From NCBI GenBank assembly GCA_037389465.1, contig JAZARR010000099.1, positions 1-64,000 on the forward strand: DNA of 64,000 nucleotides, given 5' to 3'. A program made the translations under genes and the position numbers. Positions 51,101 through 63,526 of the stretch are shown one piece after another; positions within the stretch are counted from its first letter, which is position 1; each line of letters opens with the position of its first letter. A model generated the notes under the pieces. It did not search any database, had not been told where the DNA came from, and saw nothing but the letters and a program-made list of their open reading frames with translations. This DNA is from Baylisascaris procyonis (Eukaryota > Nematoda > Chromadorea > Rhabditida > Ascarididae).

Positions 51101-51774
51101 AAAGCGTCCACATGTCAGGAAAGTTGCTGAATTTAAGCAAGCTTTAGCTCTGATGTCATTAGATGCTTTATTTGGTTGCATAACGTTGCCTTATAAAAAC
51201 GCCGACGAAAGGGAAAAGCTATTTACGCAAGTGCCTATTCCTATTTCCCGCTATATCTCCTCAGCGGAAGACGGTAAACAGCGTGGTTCATGCGTACATT
51301 CAACCTACTGCAACGAACATTTCTGCATTGTTTTCGATCTCGCGATGTGAAGGTTTCCTAAACTTCAATTCACCTCGTGTTAGACCGTTGTGTGAAAGCG
51401 TTGTTATCTGCTTCTATTAACTTTCATGTAAGCGCAAAGTTTGAACTTCTCGTTATCGAACGCCCACCTACTTGTGAGCCAACAAGTTTGCATGAAATGC
51501 CGAATAGAACTGCTATAATTAGGCGGTTTTGAATATGCTTTATGGTTGGATGTGTTGAACTTCAGATGTTTGCATGAACGGTTTAACGCAATTCGATCGT
51601 TAGTAAAGTTAGAAATGTCAGGAGATGATTTCCCAGAACATTTCCAAGGAAAGTGAGCTGTTTTCAATAGCGATTGCTCACATGGACATAATATGCACAA
51701 TTGAAACGTTCACAGTGAAAGGCTAAGATAATAAACGTTCACTGAGAGTGTTCAAGCTCATTGTCTACGTGCAT
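48168..51774. other. Intergenic with decayed coding-like segments
   Basis: Between about 48540 and 50650 several short frames read like protein but do not join. They are 48541-48729 (+; CFVDEETAATVDLKNLQNL), 49879-50115 (+; EEMINVPSFKAFFGNAF, KLVRPPMEDFPCM) and 50458-50643 (-; SAFNWIDIREDLRKIS). A + frame at about 50381-50503 also overlaps the last. Much of 48540-49380 is purine-rich on the + strand. The pattern suggests a degraded mobile element or pseudogene; I cannot name it. The part from 50650 to 51774 shows nothing notable. Confidence 0.3.
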
Positions 51775-52363
51775 CTAAGCTCCGTATGGGCGTGGAAAGT
51801 TCGGAGGACCTCCTTGCATCGCCCACCACCTTCGCATATGCCATCCTGCGTTGCCATAGTAGAACGGTCTCCAGCCATATCCATAATATCTCGGCGGATA
51901 ATAGTAGTACCGCTTTATTCGTGCGCTGCAAAGCACTACTTTGTTTATTACAACTGAAACGGTTCTATTAAAATTGACTGTATTCGCCCACGCAAAAACT
52001 CTCCTGGATCTAAAAAGACATTTGCGGTGGTCATTCAGCAAGTCACAATTCATGGAAGTTACCGTTGCCATCGTCCGCGCTGCAGGTTGTGGAAGTCCAG
52101 AATGACACATTTCTTCCTCTTACAGAAGTTGGAGAGTTTTTTTTACAGCTGCTTCTCTGGCTAGTAGAACACTGAGAAACGACGTCACGCTCGGAAGCCA
52201 AAATGCTAGCGCAAGAGAAAACAAAAACGAATTCCCACGCAGCAAAAATAACATACCTTCGTGGTGCTATTGGCTCTTCATGTGGACTTGCATCGGCTGC
52301 ATAAGTCTTCTCCAGAAATGCTGCCAAGACGAGCACCATCACAAATAGGACAAGGCGTTTCAT
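51775..52363 (-). CDS. Tyr/Trp-rich neuropeptide-like/antimicrobial prepropeptide (gene 2)
   Basis: Two exons, 52363-52257 and 51925-51775, encode 85 aa on the strand opposite to its neighbours. Residues 1-22 are a signal peptide (MKRLVLFVMVLVLAAFLEKTYA), followed by an acidic pro-region (DASPHEEP). SARIKR (36-41) is the cleavage site. The predicted mature peptide is 44 residues: YYYYPPRYYGYGWRPFYYG, then GWHMRRWWAMQGG and PPNFPRPYGA. It lacks the G-K/R amidation end seen in genes 1 and 3. The phase-2 intron lies at the same place as in those genes, at the Ser codon of the S-x-R-[VI]-K-R motif. The acceptor CATTCAG ends five bases before the ATG, supporting a trans-spliced start; an upstream in-frame GTG was rejected. 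Its function is inferred from architecture and composition. Confidence 0.85.
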
Positions 52364-55300
52364 GATCACTGAATGAAAACAACATTATGCAAGGCCTATG
52401 ATGGCAATTTCCACGGAAACGGATCCTGCGATCATTAGAGTGCATGCAGTTGGAATGCCTCCGCATATATGCATGAGCAAAGGAAAGTTGACCACCTTGT
52501 GTATCTGTCGATGTAGAGGTGCGATTGCATATCCACCTCTATCAGAATTTAAATCCAGTCGCCATAGAAGGCACATTCAGATCGCGAGAAAAAAAGAATC
52601 TATTGCACAACAGCTGCACAGTTGCTCAGGATAACCAAATTTTAATTTTTGACATAAATGTGTAACTATTCTGTGATAGTTTATGGGACTCTCTGGTTGA
52701 TCTCTAACCATGAAATACAGAACGGCACACAATATTAGTTCATCTGCCACTCGTTTTCCTACTTTCCAACTGCGGCGGTTGTGACAGCCGGAACATTGGA
52801 GACGGTATTATTGAACCAGAGCTCAAATATTGAAAATAAGCTCTTGCATGCGTCATGATGGGAACAACGTCGCGCACAATCCAAGCTAGGATTTCAACTT
52901 AAGGATAAAAATTATAGATCGCAGATCCATTCGCCTTCGAACTGGTCAATGTTCCGAGCGTTTATGGAGACGAACAGGATGGGTATAGCACAACAGACGA
53001 AACGTTAGGACAGTCGTACCTAAGGAAAATTGTTGAGCACCGCGAATATAATAACATCCGATGTGAAAAATGGTATAAAAACGTCTAAAAGGAGTCGCGA
53101 GAGAAAAAAAAATTTGCCGTCCAGCGAGAAATGTCCTCCATCAGTTTTTCCATCCCACTTACCCATAGAAAGCGTTCGTAGAAGCACTTTTACATGAACG
53201 GCCTCTATTTTTTGCGCCCCACATTAATTGGTCTCATCGATGCTTTTTGGTAATTAAGTAGGCTCGCAAATAACGTTCGCTTTCAACAAACGAATAAAAG
53301 CTACCTCAACATGAAAGAGATAGCACAAAATGCGGAAACGTGGATGTCCCTAGAAACTCATTTTACAGCAGGAGACATAGAATCATCTGTACGCGAAGAT
53401 TTTAAAGCATCAGTGGAAATCTCTGCGAACACGAGTAGGTGTTGCCGGAGTAGTACCAAACGAATATGTCTGAACGATGAAAATGCTATCATAACTTCGG
53501 GAGCGGAAGCGGTTCTCAAGTGCGACAAGCAAACAAGGTCAAATATTGCCTTCTTCTTCGTTCAAACAATGCAACAGCGATTGCTATTTTCGGTTGGACA
53601 GCAGTGGCTGTGACAGAATGCAAGAGGCATTATAGGTCAAAAAACTCAGTTCACATCTTTGCTCACCGAGCATTTGATTCTCCTCAAGTGCAGTAAGATA
53701 TCGTTTTCGAATGTCACCATTAGCCGTGAAGAAACGGCTCTGATAAAACTCCAATCGTATATCGCCGTGCAAAGGATCGCTAAAAATGAGACGAAACAAT
53801 ACGCCTAAGAATTAGGAGGTAGCATATCGATTTGAAAAAATGCAGTGATAAGAGCGAGGTACAGGGAAAGAGCATATTGTTTTATAAGAGCGTGATGTAA
53901 TATTTCTACGTAGTATTACGGGAACAAGCAGCAATGAGTCCTAATTTCGAACGACAAAGTATTGTGTTACTTGCGAGAGAAGGAATCGAGTCAAGAATGA
54001 ATTAGTGAAAACGGATCAGAAGGAATGTTCGTGAGGATGAAAAAACGCAATAAGCAACATATGTGGAATATCTAATATATACCCATCACTAATAACAAAA
54101 GTATGAAAAACAAATTCCCCTCGTAGAATAAGCCGCAAGCACTCCGCAAAAATTGTGATCTGAGTTTCTTCGCGTTTGACTACTCCCGAGGGGTACGCAT
54201 ATAATTCCTAAAGTTGAATTCTTTATATAACTCAACCACGTCAATAAGAAGCCATTCGCATTCGCTGTCGATTCTTCTCATGTTCGCTTGGTTTCTGCTG
54301 TCATCGCCGCGCAAATTTTTTTTTTAAACCTTTTCCCGCAAACTTTTCTCTCTCCTGTGTCGCAGAACGCTCCAAACGATGCACATTGCTGATTATTCAG
54401 TGACTTCTTCTGAGGCTTACTAGAACCCTACGTGGAATACCTTTCAATGTGCTTAGGCATCCATCTCATAACTTTCCTATCGGGCACTTCGTATGAACAA
54501 ATCGACTTACCGAAAGGTTGGACTTCGCCTCGGTAAGCATTTCATACTTCTGTCCTACACGGAAGATTCCGTGCACGAAATAAGAAGGTGATAGGGACAC
54601 TTTTGCAAAACGGTGCAGTTGAACACGCACTGAACGTTACTCTTTGCCATCGAACGTGAAAACGGTACGGAAATGAAGGGCAAATACGATAGCGCAGTCG
54701 GCGTGTTTAACTTTTCATCTTTCTTCGGCATTTTTTTAGGAGGCAAAATCACGGGAAGAAATGCGGCATTTTGTGGCATCAGAATCATAGCTCCTTCAAA
54801 ATCATCGCCTCTCCTAACGTCTGCACGCAACTAATGTGGTGCTTCCTTTGCCCAAATACTACCATAGTTATTCCCTTTTTCATTTGAACATTGGTAATTG
54901 AGAAAATATGCGCACTGTGTTCTGATATAGGAAAGAGAAGAGGAGATATGGATAAAACAACCTATATGGGGGTGATAGGGTGGCTCATTTGGAGGAAGGA
55001 AAATTGGGGACTTGAAATGATAGCGCCGCAGCGATCTGCACAAGAGAGCTGTACCGTGGGCATACTGCATACGACAGAATGAGAAATACTTTCACAGTAT
55101 TATGAGGAAATCGGCGGGCTATATTGATCAAATTTCGTGACTTAAGGAACTTCAGAAGCAGAAGAAAAATTTATATTTGCCTATCATAAGAGCTTCTCTA
55201 AACTCTTAGACACTCGTCGTCGTTTGCATGAGTTAGAAATCGGCACTTGAGTTAAAATAGAGGGCTAAAAGTTCATTTGAGAGTTATTCGGTTCTGGGAA

Positions 55301-58300
55301 AAACATTCTTCTCAATAAGACTTTCGTTACTGAACGCAAGGTGAAGAAAAACGAAAAGTACAAGGAAACGAAATTGTGGCACTATCTACTCCCAAATTCG
55401 CACGCCAATGCCGATTGCCACAATTGGTGAAAGCACATTTTATGTTAATCCCGCTGGCAAAGATTCGTGCTCATTCATTTTTTTAAAGGATTTGCAAGAT
55501 CCTTCACAGGTGATCGGGGTCACTGCGTTGTTGGTGCGGCTGAAGTGGAATGCGTCATACTCCTTAAATCACGGAACGGCATTCGCCAAGGAGCCTTTTG
55601 GAGATCGAATTTCTTGCACTTCTTTGGCATTATCATAAAGATACATTTTTCAACAATTGGTGACGTCGAATATGAAATAAAGAATGACGTCTCATGAGAG
55701 AAGTTTATAGTTTGTGTCAAACAGAAACCTTGTTCTCACCCTTCCATCTTCTTTTGAACATTTAAGAAACATGAGCTGTGATGACCAACACTTTACCTGG
55801 ATTGAAGTGACGAATTGGAACAATAAGTGGTTATATTTACTTGATAGGCCAAATGAAGAGATGAACAAAAAAAAATTCAATTGCAATGTTCCTATATTCT
55901 CCGCTCTGTGTGCACATCTGTGAAGCAGTGACTGATCGCCACAACATAATGGCAGTGCAGAGAAAAGTCACAAACCGATGGTCGCAAGATCGCACTCAAT
56001 ATCAAAAGAAGGTACTATGCACAAGTATCGGGGGAACTTTGCACGTGACTTGACAGGGAATATACAGGGAGCAATTGCGAAAAAGATTTCCGAGACCAGA
56101 AGGCGAGAACATTTATTGCAGAAAAGAAAGAATACTAGAATGACGTGACATCAACAGATAACGTGAATAATTCATGGGTATACATACTGAGGGTATACAT
56201 ACGTGCGGAACACATGACATCACTGGAGCTGGGATTACTTATGCTGCAGAAGAAGGTTATTCCTGGACTGCAAGGGCTTTTTTAACAGTCGGCGATTGCA
56301 ATTACAAACAATATATCTCTACGTATACTACTTGCATTCACCGATGAGCGTAATACCTTCTGAGCGCTTTACTTTAGCTTTATTTCTGCACCTTCAATAG
56401 TATCCACTTCTTAATATTACATACGAGGAACACAAAGACAGGCTAGAATACGTTTGGTTCCTTTCATGTGAAAAATGAGTTGTTGGTCGGGCACATGTGT
56501 ACTCAAGTTTCACCGAATAACGCCTCATACTTGAAAGCTGTTGGTGAAAATGATAGTGGTCCCAAACTTACTGAATTCACTACCTTAGCTCTCCAACTTA
56601 GCAGAGCATATTATCAACTTCAAAGAAACCATTCCCCTAGCGTAAATGCCTATCCATTGCTCTGCTATTGAAAGTGAGAGCTTTTTGATGTTCATTTAGT
56701 GCACATTGCATTTCAATATTTCAGTCCTCAGCGCAACAACTGGATTAGCGAAACTTTATTGCCATTTCGGCTCTCAACTTGCATCGCGATATGTTAAGTG
56801 CTTCAAATGTTATCAGTCTAAATATTATCAATTTCCATATGTTTTAAAGTATCATTTCGCATATGCTCTACCACGAGAAAATGCATACAACACATTCAAA
56901 ACTACTTATTTATCAAGCATATGAATAAGAAATTCTCTCTTATTTTTACGTTGTCTACCAGCAGACAGCCATCTGTAATTTTCACGTAAAATCGATTTTT
57001 CTACAAAAATGCATTAATATATGACAATCGTATGTGAGAGTGAGATGAAATTAAAGATCACTAAAAGATAGAATACTTGAAAGCTTTTACTTAAAAAGTA
57101 CGCAGTCTATCAAAGTCGCAAAGGAATAAGACGCCGCAGTATGGACACAAATATGAACAGTTCGATATGAACGTTCATCCGACATTGAAAACGGAAATTC
57201 TCCGCAGAAAAGTGTAAATTTTCTTATGTGCAGAAAGGCTAAAGTTTCTGCTGTCAACAGGAGATTATTGCGAGACACATCGTTCGAAGTGCAGAAGGTC
57301 CTCTAGTTATTGTCGTGGATCGTCGTAGCATTCGAAACCTTCTTCGAAGATCAGGAGGAGGCATATCCCCCTTTGCTTTATTAACAATTAGCGCAAATTG
57401 CATAAGGAAGCTATGGATACCGCTTCGGCAAATAATGAGCGTGGAAACAGACAACGAGGAAGGAACTCGGATTTTCAAGCTGCTAACCTGCCGCCACTAT
57501 AAGTTTCCGCCATGTCCTCCCCACCAAATTTGTGCAATCAATGCCCTGAATCTTCAATCGTTATTCTTGTGCACGACCGTCCCTTTATTTTTCTGCTTTC
57601 GAAATGAATTCCTATACCTACGACCTTTTAACTCTGTTCGATCGAGAAGTTCTTGCTCGACCTGTCATCCGCAACTAAAACAGCACAAAGCCTAAAGAAA
57701 ATTTGAGTGATGCTGATAAGCTGTACGAAGCAGTAGCTATAACTTTACATTTTTATTTAATTGTATTTTAAGGTAATTTACATTTAACTGCAGTAAGGTG
57801 GTTCCGCTCCGCGATTGCCTTAAAAAATGCACCATTTCTCTCGCGAAAGTGCAACCTAATTCTTGCAGATCAATGAGAGAATCGTCACTTAACCTGGACA
57901 GAGGTCGTCGACTTCCTGTGCAGTTGCTCTGCAGAACGTGACTTGCTCAGCGATGACCCTTAGCATCATAATCTGTGTTGGTGCTGGTTCATTTTCGAAA
58001 GCTTGCTACGGAGTTGACGGTGCAAAGCCGTATAAAAGATCCCTGAGTTCTTGTCCTCGAGCAAGAAAACGTCTGTTTCATAGTAAAGTTCCAAAGGTAT
58101 AGAAATGCATAATTTTCCATACATTTAGCACGCTCTCCACTGTTTCCTGTTTTATATTTTGCACTTGCTGAGAACAAAGTAGTTGAAGTGTGCATTCATA
58201 AGCATAAAGTAGTTTCTTCAGCTCCCATAGAACAAGTCATCATCATGTTATGGTGGAGTGAATCACAGAAGGCACTTTTATTTGCCACTGCAGTCAGGAA

Positions 58301-59380
58301 TCTCCGTATGACATGCCCGATGTTTATGTGAAAGTTTTTGTAGAAGCTTGAGTCAAAAACGACACCCACGACGTTTAAGCAATTGCGCGAAATCTTTGGC
58401 AATATTTTTTTCTGAAGGTTTAGACCACCTATTAATTTCTCTTACCCGCAGTTAACCTTCCCCTCTTCAACTTAAAACAGCGATTGAAATTGATTCTTCG
58501 AACAGGCACCTACGAATGTGTATTCGTTAAAAATTAACTTCAACTGTTTAGATGAGGTGCACTTTAAACAGATGTGATGGAATAGCGAAGATGAAGGCAA
58601 CGAATAACTCGTTTTGCAAGAAGTTACTGACGTCATTTGCGTTTTTGTTCGCAATTTTATGTTCTCCGATAATGTTCTGCCGATTCTTTTCCTTTCTGTA
58701 CCCTCGAATAAAAAAAGAATTTCTTTGAACATATTTACTCAACAGATTCATCACACTCAAGGGCGTTGTTACCGATACTCACTATAAATAGTTCATCGAA
58801 ATGAAGATCTGTCCGTTGAAGGCGATAGACTTTTAACGTTTGCAATTTTTCAGTCTTAATATTGTTTCACTCGTATTAGGAGTTAGGAACTTCAGCGCCC
58901 TTATATGTATGTAAATAGCTAAATTGCTATCATATTTACACTATATTAGGGGATTCACGAACAGATATGCTCCTATTTTATGCTAACAACTAGAGATCAC
59001 GCCTACATGAATTCCAGTAAGGTTGCTCACTTCAACGTTGCTAAGTCAGAGAAAATGCTCTCCTTTTTTTGAAAGAGAAAAAAAAAGTCAGCGGTATCAC
59101 TTGAATATCTCAGAAATGGCAATCAAATTTTATTCATAACCTTCCACTGGGACGTGAAGGAACGGATGAAGGTTGCACCTATGTTTCGCATATAAGTTAT
59201 TTCTACTGTTGGCTTGAATTCATATAACATAAACGAAATGCCGCATATGAAGTGCTAACAAAGAATACAGCTAAACTTTTCTGAGGCTAACAGACAACGG
59301 CTTCATGTTAATGCGGTTTTTTTCTCGCGTGTTGCTCTAATCGACATCATTCACTCTCAGCTTTGTTTCAGAAAAAGAAA
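52364..59380. other. Intergenic; no gene supported
   Basis: Seven kilobases separate peptide genes 2 and 3. Frames of 60-130 codons exist (for example 53311-53613 + and 57315-57695 +), but none has a signal peptide, a recognised domain or clear splice context. I looked specifically for further signal-peptide exons and Y/G/W/P-rich exons of the peptide family and saw none. Confidence 0.45.
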
Positions 59381-60865
59381 ATGAAGTTTTTCACAGTTCT
59401 CTTCGTTGTTACATTCCTGGCATTGGCTCAGCTCATTAGTGCCGGCATTTCACCGATGTCACTTGAAAGGTAGGATTTCTTACTTTTGCATGATCACATT
59501 TTGTTGAATCCTGAACCGCAATTGCGCATACTCATGATACTCATGACCGCACTTCCGGAAAGGATGAGGGAGAAGTAAGCAAGGGTTTATATGGATCGGA
59601 GAGCAGCTCCTCTTCCAGTGGTAAGTTTAGGTTTCAAAGTGTTCCTCTGCACCGAAAATGTGCACAAAAATTAGAAGAAAAATGAAAAGATTGAGCCTCT
59701 TTAACCCCTTCTTGCCTCATACCGCACATTTATTCTGTTTGATTGGACTCCAAATCTAAAATCCCACAGTTTTTTTTGCCCTTCATCGTTACATTGGTGC
59801 CCACAATGTTGAGGTTTAGGGAGTTTCGTTCCTCTATTTTGGGAGCGCTAGACAGTCCATTAAATTCTTTCTAATGACTATGTCGAGAAGATGTGTTGAC
59901 AGTTGAGCCGACCTGTTAATCACAAAAAGCGTCTTCCATATTCTGTATTTAAAGTGTTCTATTTGTACGCCGGAAGCCGCCATAACTATGTTCCGTGATG
60001 TTGGTGCAGATATTTCAGCAATTAAGTAACCATGTTGATCACGTCATATCATATTTCTCAGTCATACAAGAACACAAATATCGCTCGGTTTGGCTGACTA
60101 TTCTTAAGAAGCACTTACATTCGAGAAACTTTATGTACCACAGCACTCCACTCGGATTTGTCTAATTGTGGGAAATGGCGCAGAACCGTAGATCACAAGG
60201 ACCACAAATTTCTGCACCACTTTAATATATCTGAGAAACAACAATCCCTTGAGGATCCTCGTTGGATGAATCGCTTTCCCATCACATGCCTCATGCATTT
60301 TCTCAGTCCATGAAAAAATCAATTGTTAGAAAAGAACTCAGCAATTTTTAGAAGACTTGCATACCTAAACATGTGATGAATATAGCAATAATGCTTAGAA
60401 GTCTTTGTAGACCAAAACAGAAAGATAGTACAGATTAAAACCCTACGGTGATGACTATCAGCGACATTGGTTTGCCTCCTGTCACGATAGTTTGACCGAA
60501 GTTGAGTAACATCAAATGGTTGTCCGCACAACTTCAATACTTCACAATTTTTTGAGACGTGCTGTCGCTTTATACTTCAGGAGTTTAAAGTTACGTTGAA
60601 TTAGCTAAATTTAGAAAGCTGCAGAATATAGAAGTCGTCCAAAAAAACGCGGCAGACACTCACAATGGCAGACAGAAAAATTGGACATTTATAGGACATC
60701 TACGCAGCACACCGTTATATCAGTGCAATTTTTATTTTCAGCTATCGTGTGAAGAGGGCGCCTTATCCACCGCGTTATCATCCTCCTTATCCCCACTATC
60801 ATCCACCCTATTATGGCGGCTATCATCGTCCATGGTATGGTGTGGCAAGGCCATGGGGACGCTAA
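59381..60865 (+). CDS. Tyr/Pro/His-rich neuropeptide-like/antimicrobial prepropeptide (gene 3)
   Basis: Two exons, 59381-59469 and 60742-60865, encode 70 aa. The signal peptide is MKFFTVLFVVTFLALAQLISA. The pro-region is short and ends in SYRVKR (30-35). The predicted mature peptide has 35 residues: APYPPRYHPPYPHYHPPYY, then GGYHRPWYGVARPWGR. It contains ten Pro, eight Tyr and four His, with a repeated YHPPY/HPPYY pattern. The final W-G-R predicts C-terminal amidation after trimming of Arg. The phase-2 intron is in the same position as in genes 1 and 2. tttgtttcag ends ten bases before the ATG, suggesting trans-splicing. The four His could bind metal, as in other His-rich peptides; this is speculation. 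No Cys is present, so it is not a defensin. Confidence 0.88.
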
Positions 60866-60945
60866 TTGTAACAACGACTACTTCAATGATTGCCGATCTT
60901 ATAACTGCTTCTTTGTTTTCGTATAGGCATGTAATTAATTATATT

Positions 60946-60951
60946 AATAAA
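60946..60951 (+). terminator. Polyadenylation signal AATAAA of peptide gene 3
   Basis: AATAAA about 80 bp after the stop at 60865. Confidence 0.6.
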
Positions 60952-63437
60952 AATTTTATTCTATACGAATGGAACGGAACGCCTATCGTCGTAAAATTCA
61001 TTAGAAAATTTTTTATTGGGTGACGTGTTTCTCGTAGCTAAACCCTCATCGATTTACTTTTTGCGAAAAACTCAATTGGCGTTGAAGTATCATGTAGTAG
61101 ACCGTAGTAGACTCATTCTAAAACAACTTCACTCAACTCATACTGTCTAGAGAATTTTGGAAAATATTTTCAGCAGCCAATTTCACATCTTACGATCACA
61201 TGAAATCTTGGACTCAGCGAAAAGGGAATGAAAGGGAATTAGTATAAACGATCATGAGTAGTTGCAAGAACAACTATAGAAGTAATTCGTTTGGCCTAAT
61301 GCACTATACATCTTACACGTAACCACCAAATTTCGCAACATACCAAGGCTTCTAAAATGTGAGGAATGCTCAGTAATCAGATGACTTCTGCGATGCAAGT
61401 ACAAAATTCAAAACAGATGCTTGCAAGATCCCTGCTTGAGAAGCCTTCTGCTATGAAAATACTGAAAGCAAAGAACAGAGCATCAGCAAAACCAGAGCGA
61501 GTATAACATTGAGCGATGTTAAAAAGAGCGGCACTTTTTAGAAAATCTTTTGGAATTTTTAATGATTTGTTTAGTCTCTTCGCAATAGGCAAACAACGTC
61601 CTGTGCCATCAACTTCCACTGTTGCATGGTTCACGATGCATAAACGGCAAAATAAGCTCACGTATTCTTCAGAATACGATTTGCACACTCGATAGATAGA
61701 AATCAAAGCACAATTACGGTCGATACTGATTCAAAGAGACAGCAAATCGCAGGTGAAGACTCCGGGTGCAGAACCGTTTTCGCCAATATTTTTACAAATA
61801 TTTACGAGTGCGCATACTCGACGTTCCCTATTCTCCTCGCAGAGTATTATGGTAACAGTGAAACGCTTGAAAGATTCGGTTCACAGGAGCAACGAATAAG
61901 GGCTTGGAAGAAGTAGCGATATTTTCGGAAGAAAAAACAATGTAGGCACTTGTTTTGCTTTGCGCAAATAAGAGTTTTCAAGAAATTGCTAACTATACTA
62001 TGTGAACTGGTGGAGACGAAGAAAGATAGCTACATTGCGTTACTCTGAGCGTAAACACGTTATGTTCTACATTTGTAGCCTATCAAGCGGTTTCACATTT
62101 CTGTGGAAATACTTGTAGCAGGGAAAGTTTCGATGGGTCGTTAGAAGTGCAAGAAAACTCATTAATTAAAGCAGAGACATGTGCATACCCTTTATGGCAC
62201 AATTTCCGGTAGTTTTTGCGTCGGCGTTGATAACCACTCGTCTTGTTCAATTGGTTGCTATCACCGGTGGGACAGGAAAATGTCGAGCAAGTAACGCTAT
62301 GCGAATAACCTGATTGCTTGAACACATGATGAGATTGTAATAAGTGGAAATATTGTTATTGTCATTTTAGCTATTTGCTTTCCTTACGGCGCAGACTTAT
62401 GTGCAGCACCTTACTTCACCTTACTTATTCACCTACTTTCACCCATATGGATAGATTCGAGTGCCTGAAATAAGGGACCATGCGCTTTATTGTCGACAAT
62501 TTTCTGTAATCGCTATCAAGGATTGACGTAGTTTCGCATATTTTATCACATTTTGCCTGAGGCGCTTCCCTGTAAGGTGATTAAAACGGTTTTCATTGAT
62601 ACTTTCCTTCACAGGTCTGCTTAAATCAACGTCTTCTATATAAAAACTGGTTATAAACAGTTTGTCATAGCGCAAATTCATTGCTCCGTTTTCATTTTCT
62701 GTCTTTCCAAGTAGGGTCCTAGCACTCGTTAGTTTTGTCTTAGCGTAATGAGATTTTTCATGCTCTGTGGTGACGGGCATAGTTCCGCAACGGGATGCTG
62801 CTAATTAATGACACTCGAAGCATTCATCGCTCTTTAATACAACATCAGTTGTATTAACGAGCGATGAATATAACTGCAGTTATATACTTGAATAATACTT
62901 CATCGTATGTGGCCGCGCATAGAGTGCTCAACTAGGAATTTTACTGAAATCGATTTTTTGTTTTTATTGGTGAGCGATACCTTCGGGAAGTATTGTGAAG
63001 TTGTGAGGAAAATTTCCTTCCTCATCAGATCTGTGAAGATACAGGGGTAAGCCGTTGCAGCATTCTTATGTGGCCGATTGTAGCATCTATTAAGTTTATA
63101 AACTGCAGCATCTCCTCAACTATGGTAATAGCGCAGAGAAGTTACTATTAGCACGAAACATTACTTCTAACAAAGCGCATCGTAGCTTAATTGCTGCTGG
63201 TGCTATCAGAATAGACTGGCAATTCCTGACAGCTCTTGACGATTTGAGAAGGTTGTTTTTATCAGTGGATCATTTCCATATCCCTGTTAAGATGAAAAGC
63301 ACTACGTTGAGGTCCTTCAAGCATCGCTGTTGGGATGCATTTTAGCGGACATTCGACACTCTTCCTGCGTTCTTTTTTCGTTGTTCTGCAGACATTCCGT
63401 AAGATGTGTAGCGTTCACCTAGTTATTTTAGAAAATC
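60952..63437. other. Intergenic; one strong hairpin
   Basis: No gene is supported. A 109-codon minus-strand frame at 61377-61706 has no recognisable feature. The region contains the inverted repeat at 62822-62884. Confidence 0.45.
62822..62884. repeat. Near-perfect 22-bp hairpin plus adjacent 16-bp palindrome
   Basis: ATTCATCGCTC-T-TTAATACAAC (62822-62843) pairs with GTTGTATTAACGAGCGATGA.. (62848-62869) with a single mismatch and an ATCA loop. The next bases form the perfect palindrome TATAACTGCAGTTATA (62869-62884). The loop is too short for a typical microRNA. A small inverted-repeat element remnant or a cruciform-prone site is more likely. Confidence 0.7.
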
Positions 63438-63526
63438 ATGAAGCCTTTCATCGTTGTTTTCTATGCTGTTTTGCTAGTGATCGCTCAAGCAATCAGTACG
63501 CGTCTTCCGTCAGCACGAACTGGAAG
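63438..63526 (+). CDS. Peptide gene 4, first exon only (runs off the window)
   Basis: Exon 1 encodes 29 complete codons: the signal peptide MKPFIVVFYAVLLVIAQAIS and a short pro-region TRLPSARTG. It ends in phase 2 at a GTATGA donor. Its length (89 nt), phase and signal type match exon 1 of gene 3 exactly, and ttattttag ends seven bases before the ATG. No matching second exon with an R-[VI]-K-R site occurs before base 64000; the introns of genes 1 and 3 are about 1.3 kb, so exon 2 is expected beyond the window. The mature peptide is therefore unknown. Confidence 0.72.

Noticed and set aside
53311..53613. Plus-strand frame of 100 codons
   Set aside because: The composition is plausible, but there is no acceptor near the ATG and no recognisable domain or partner exon.
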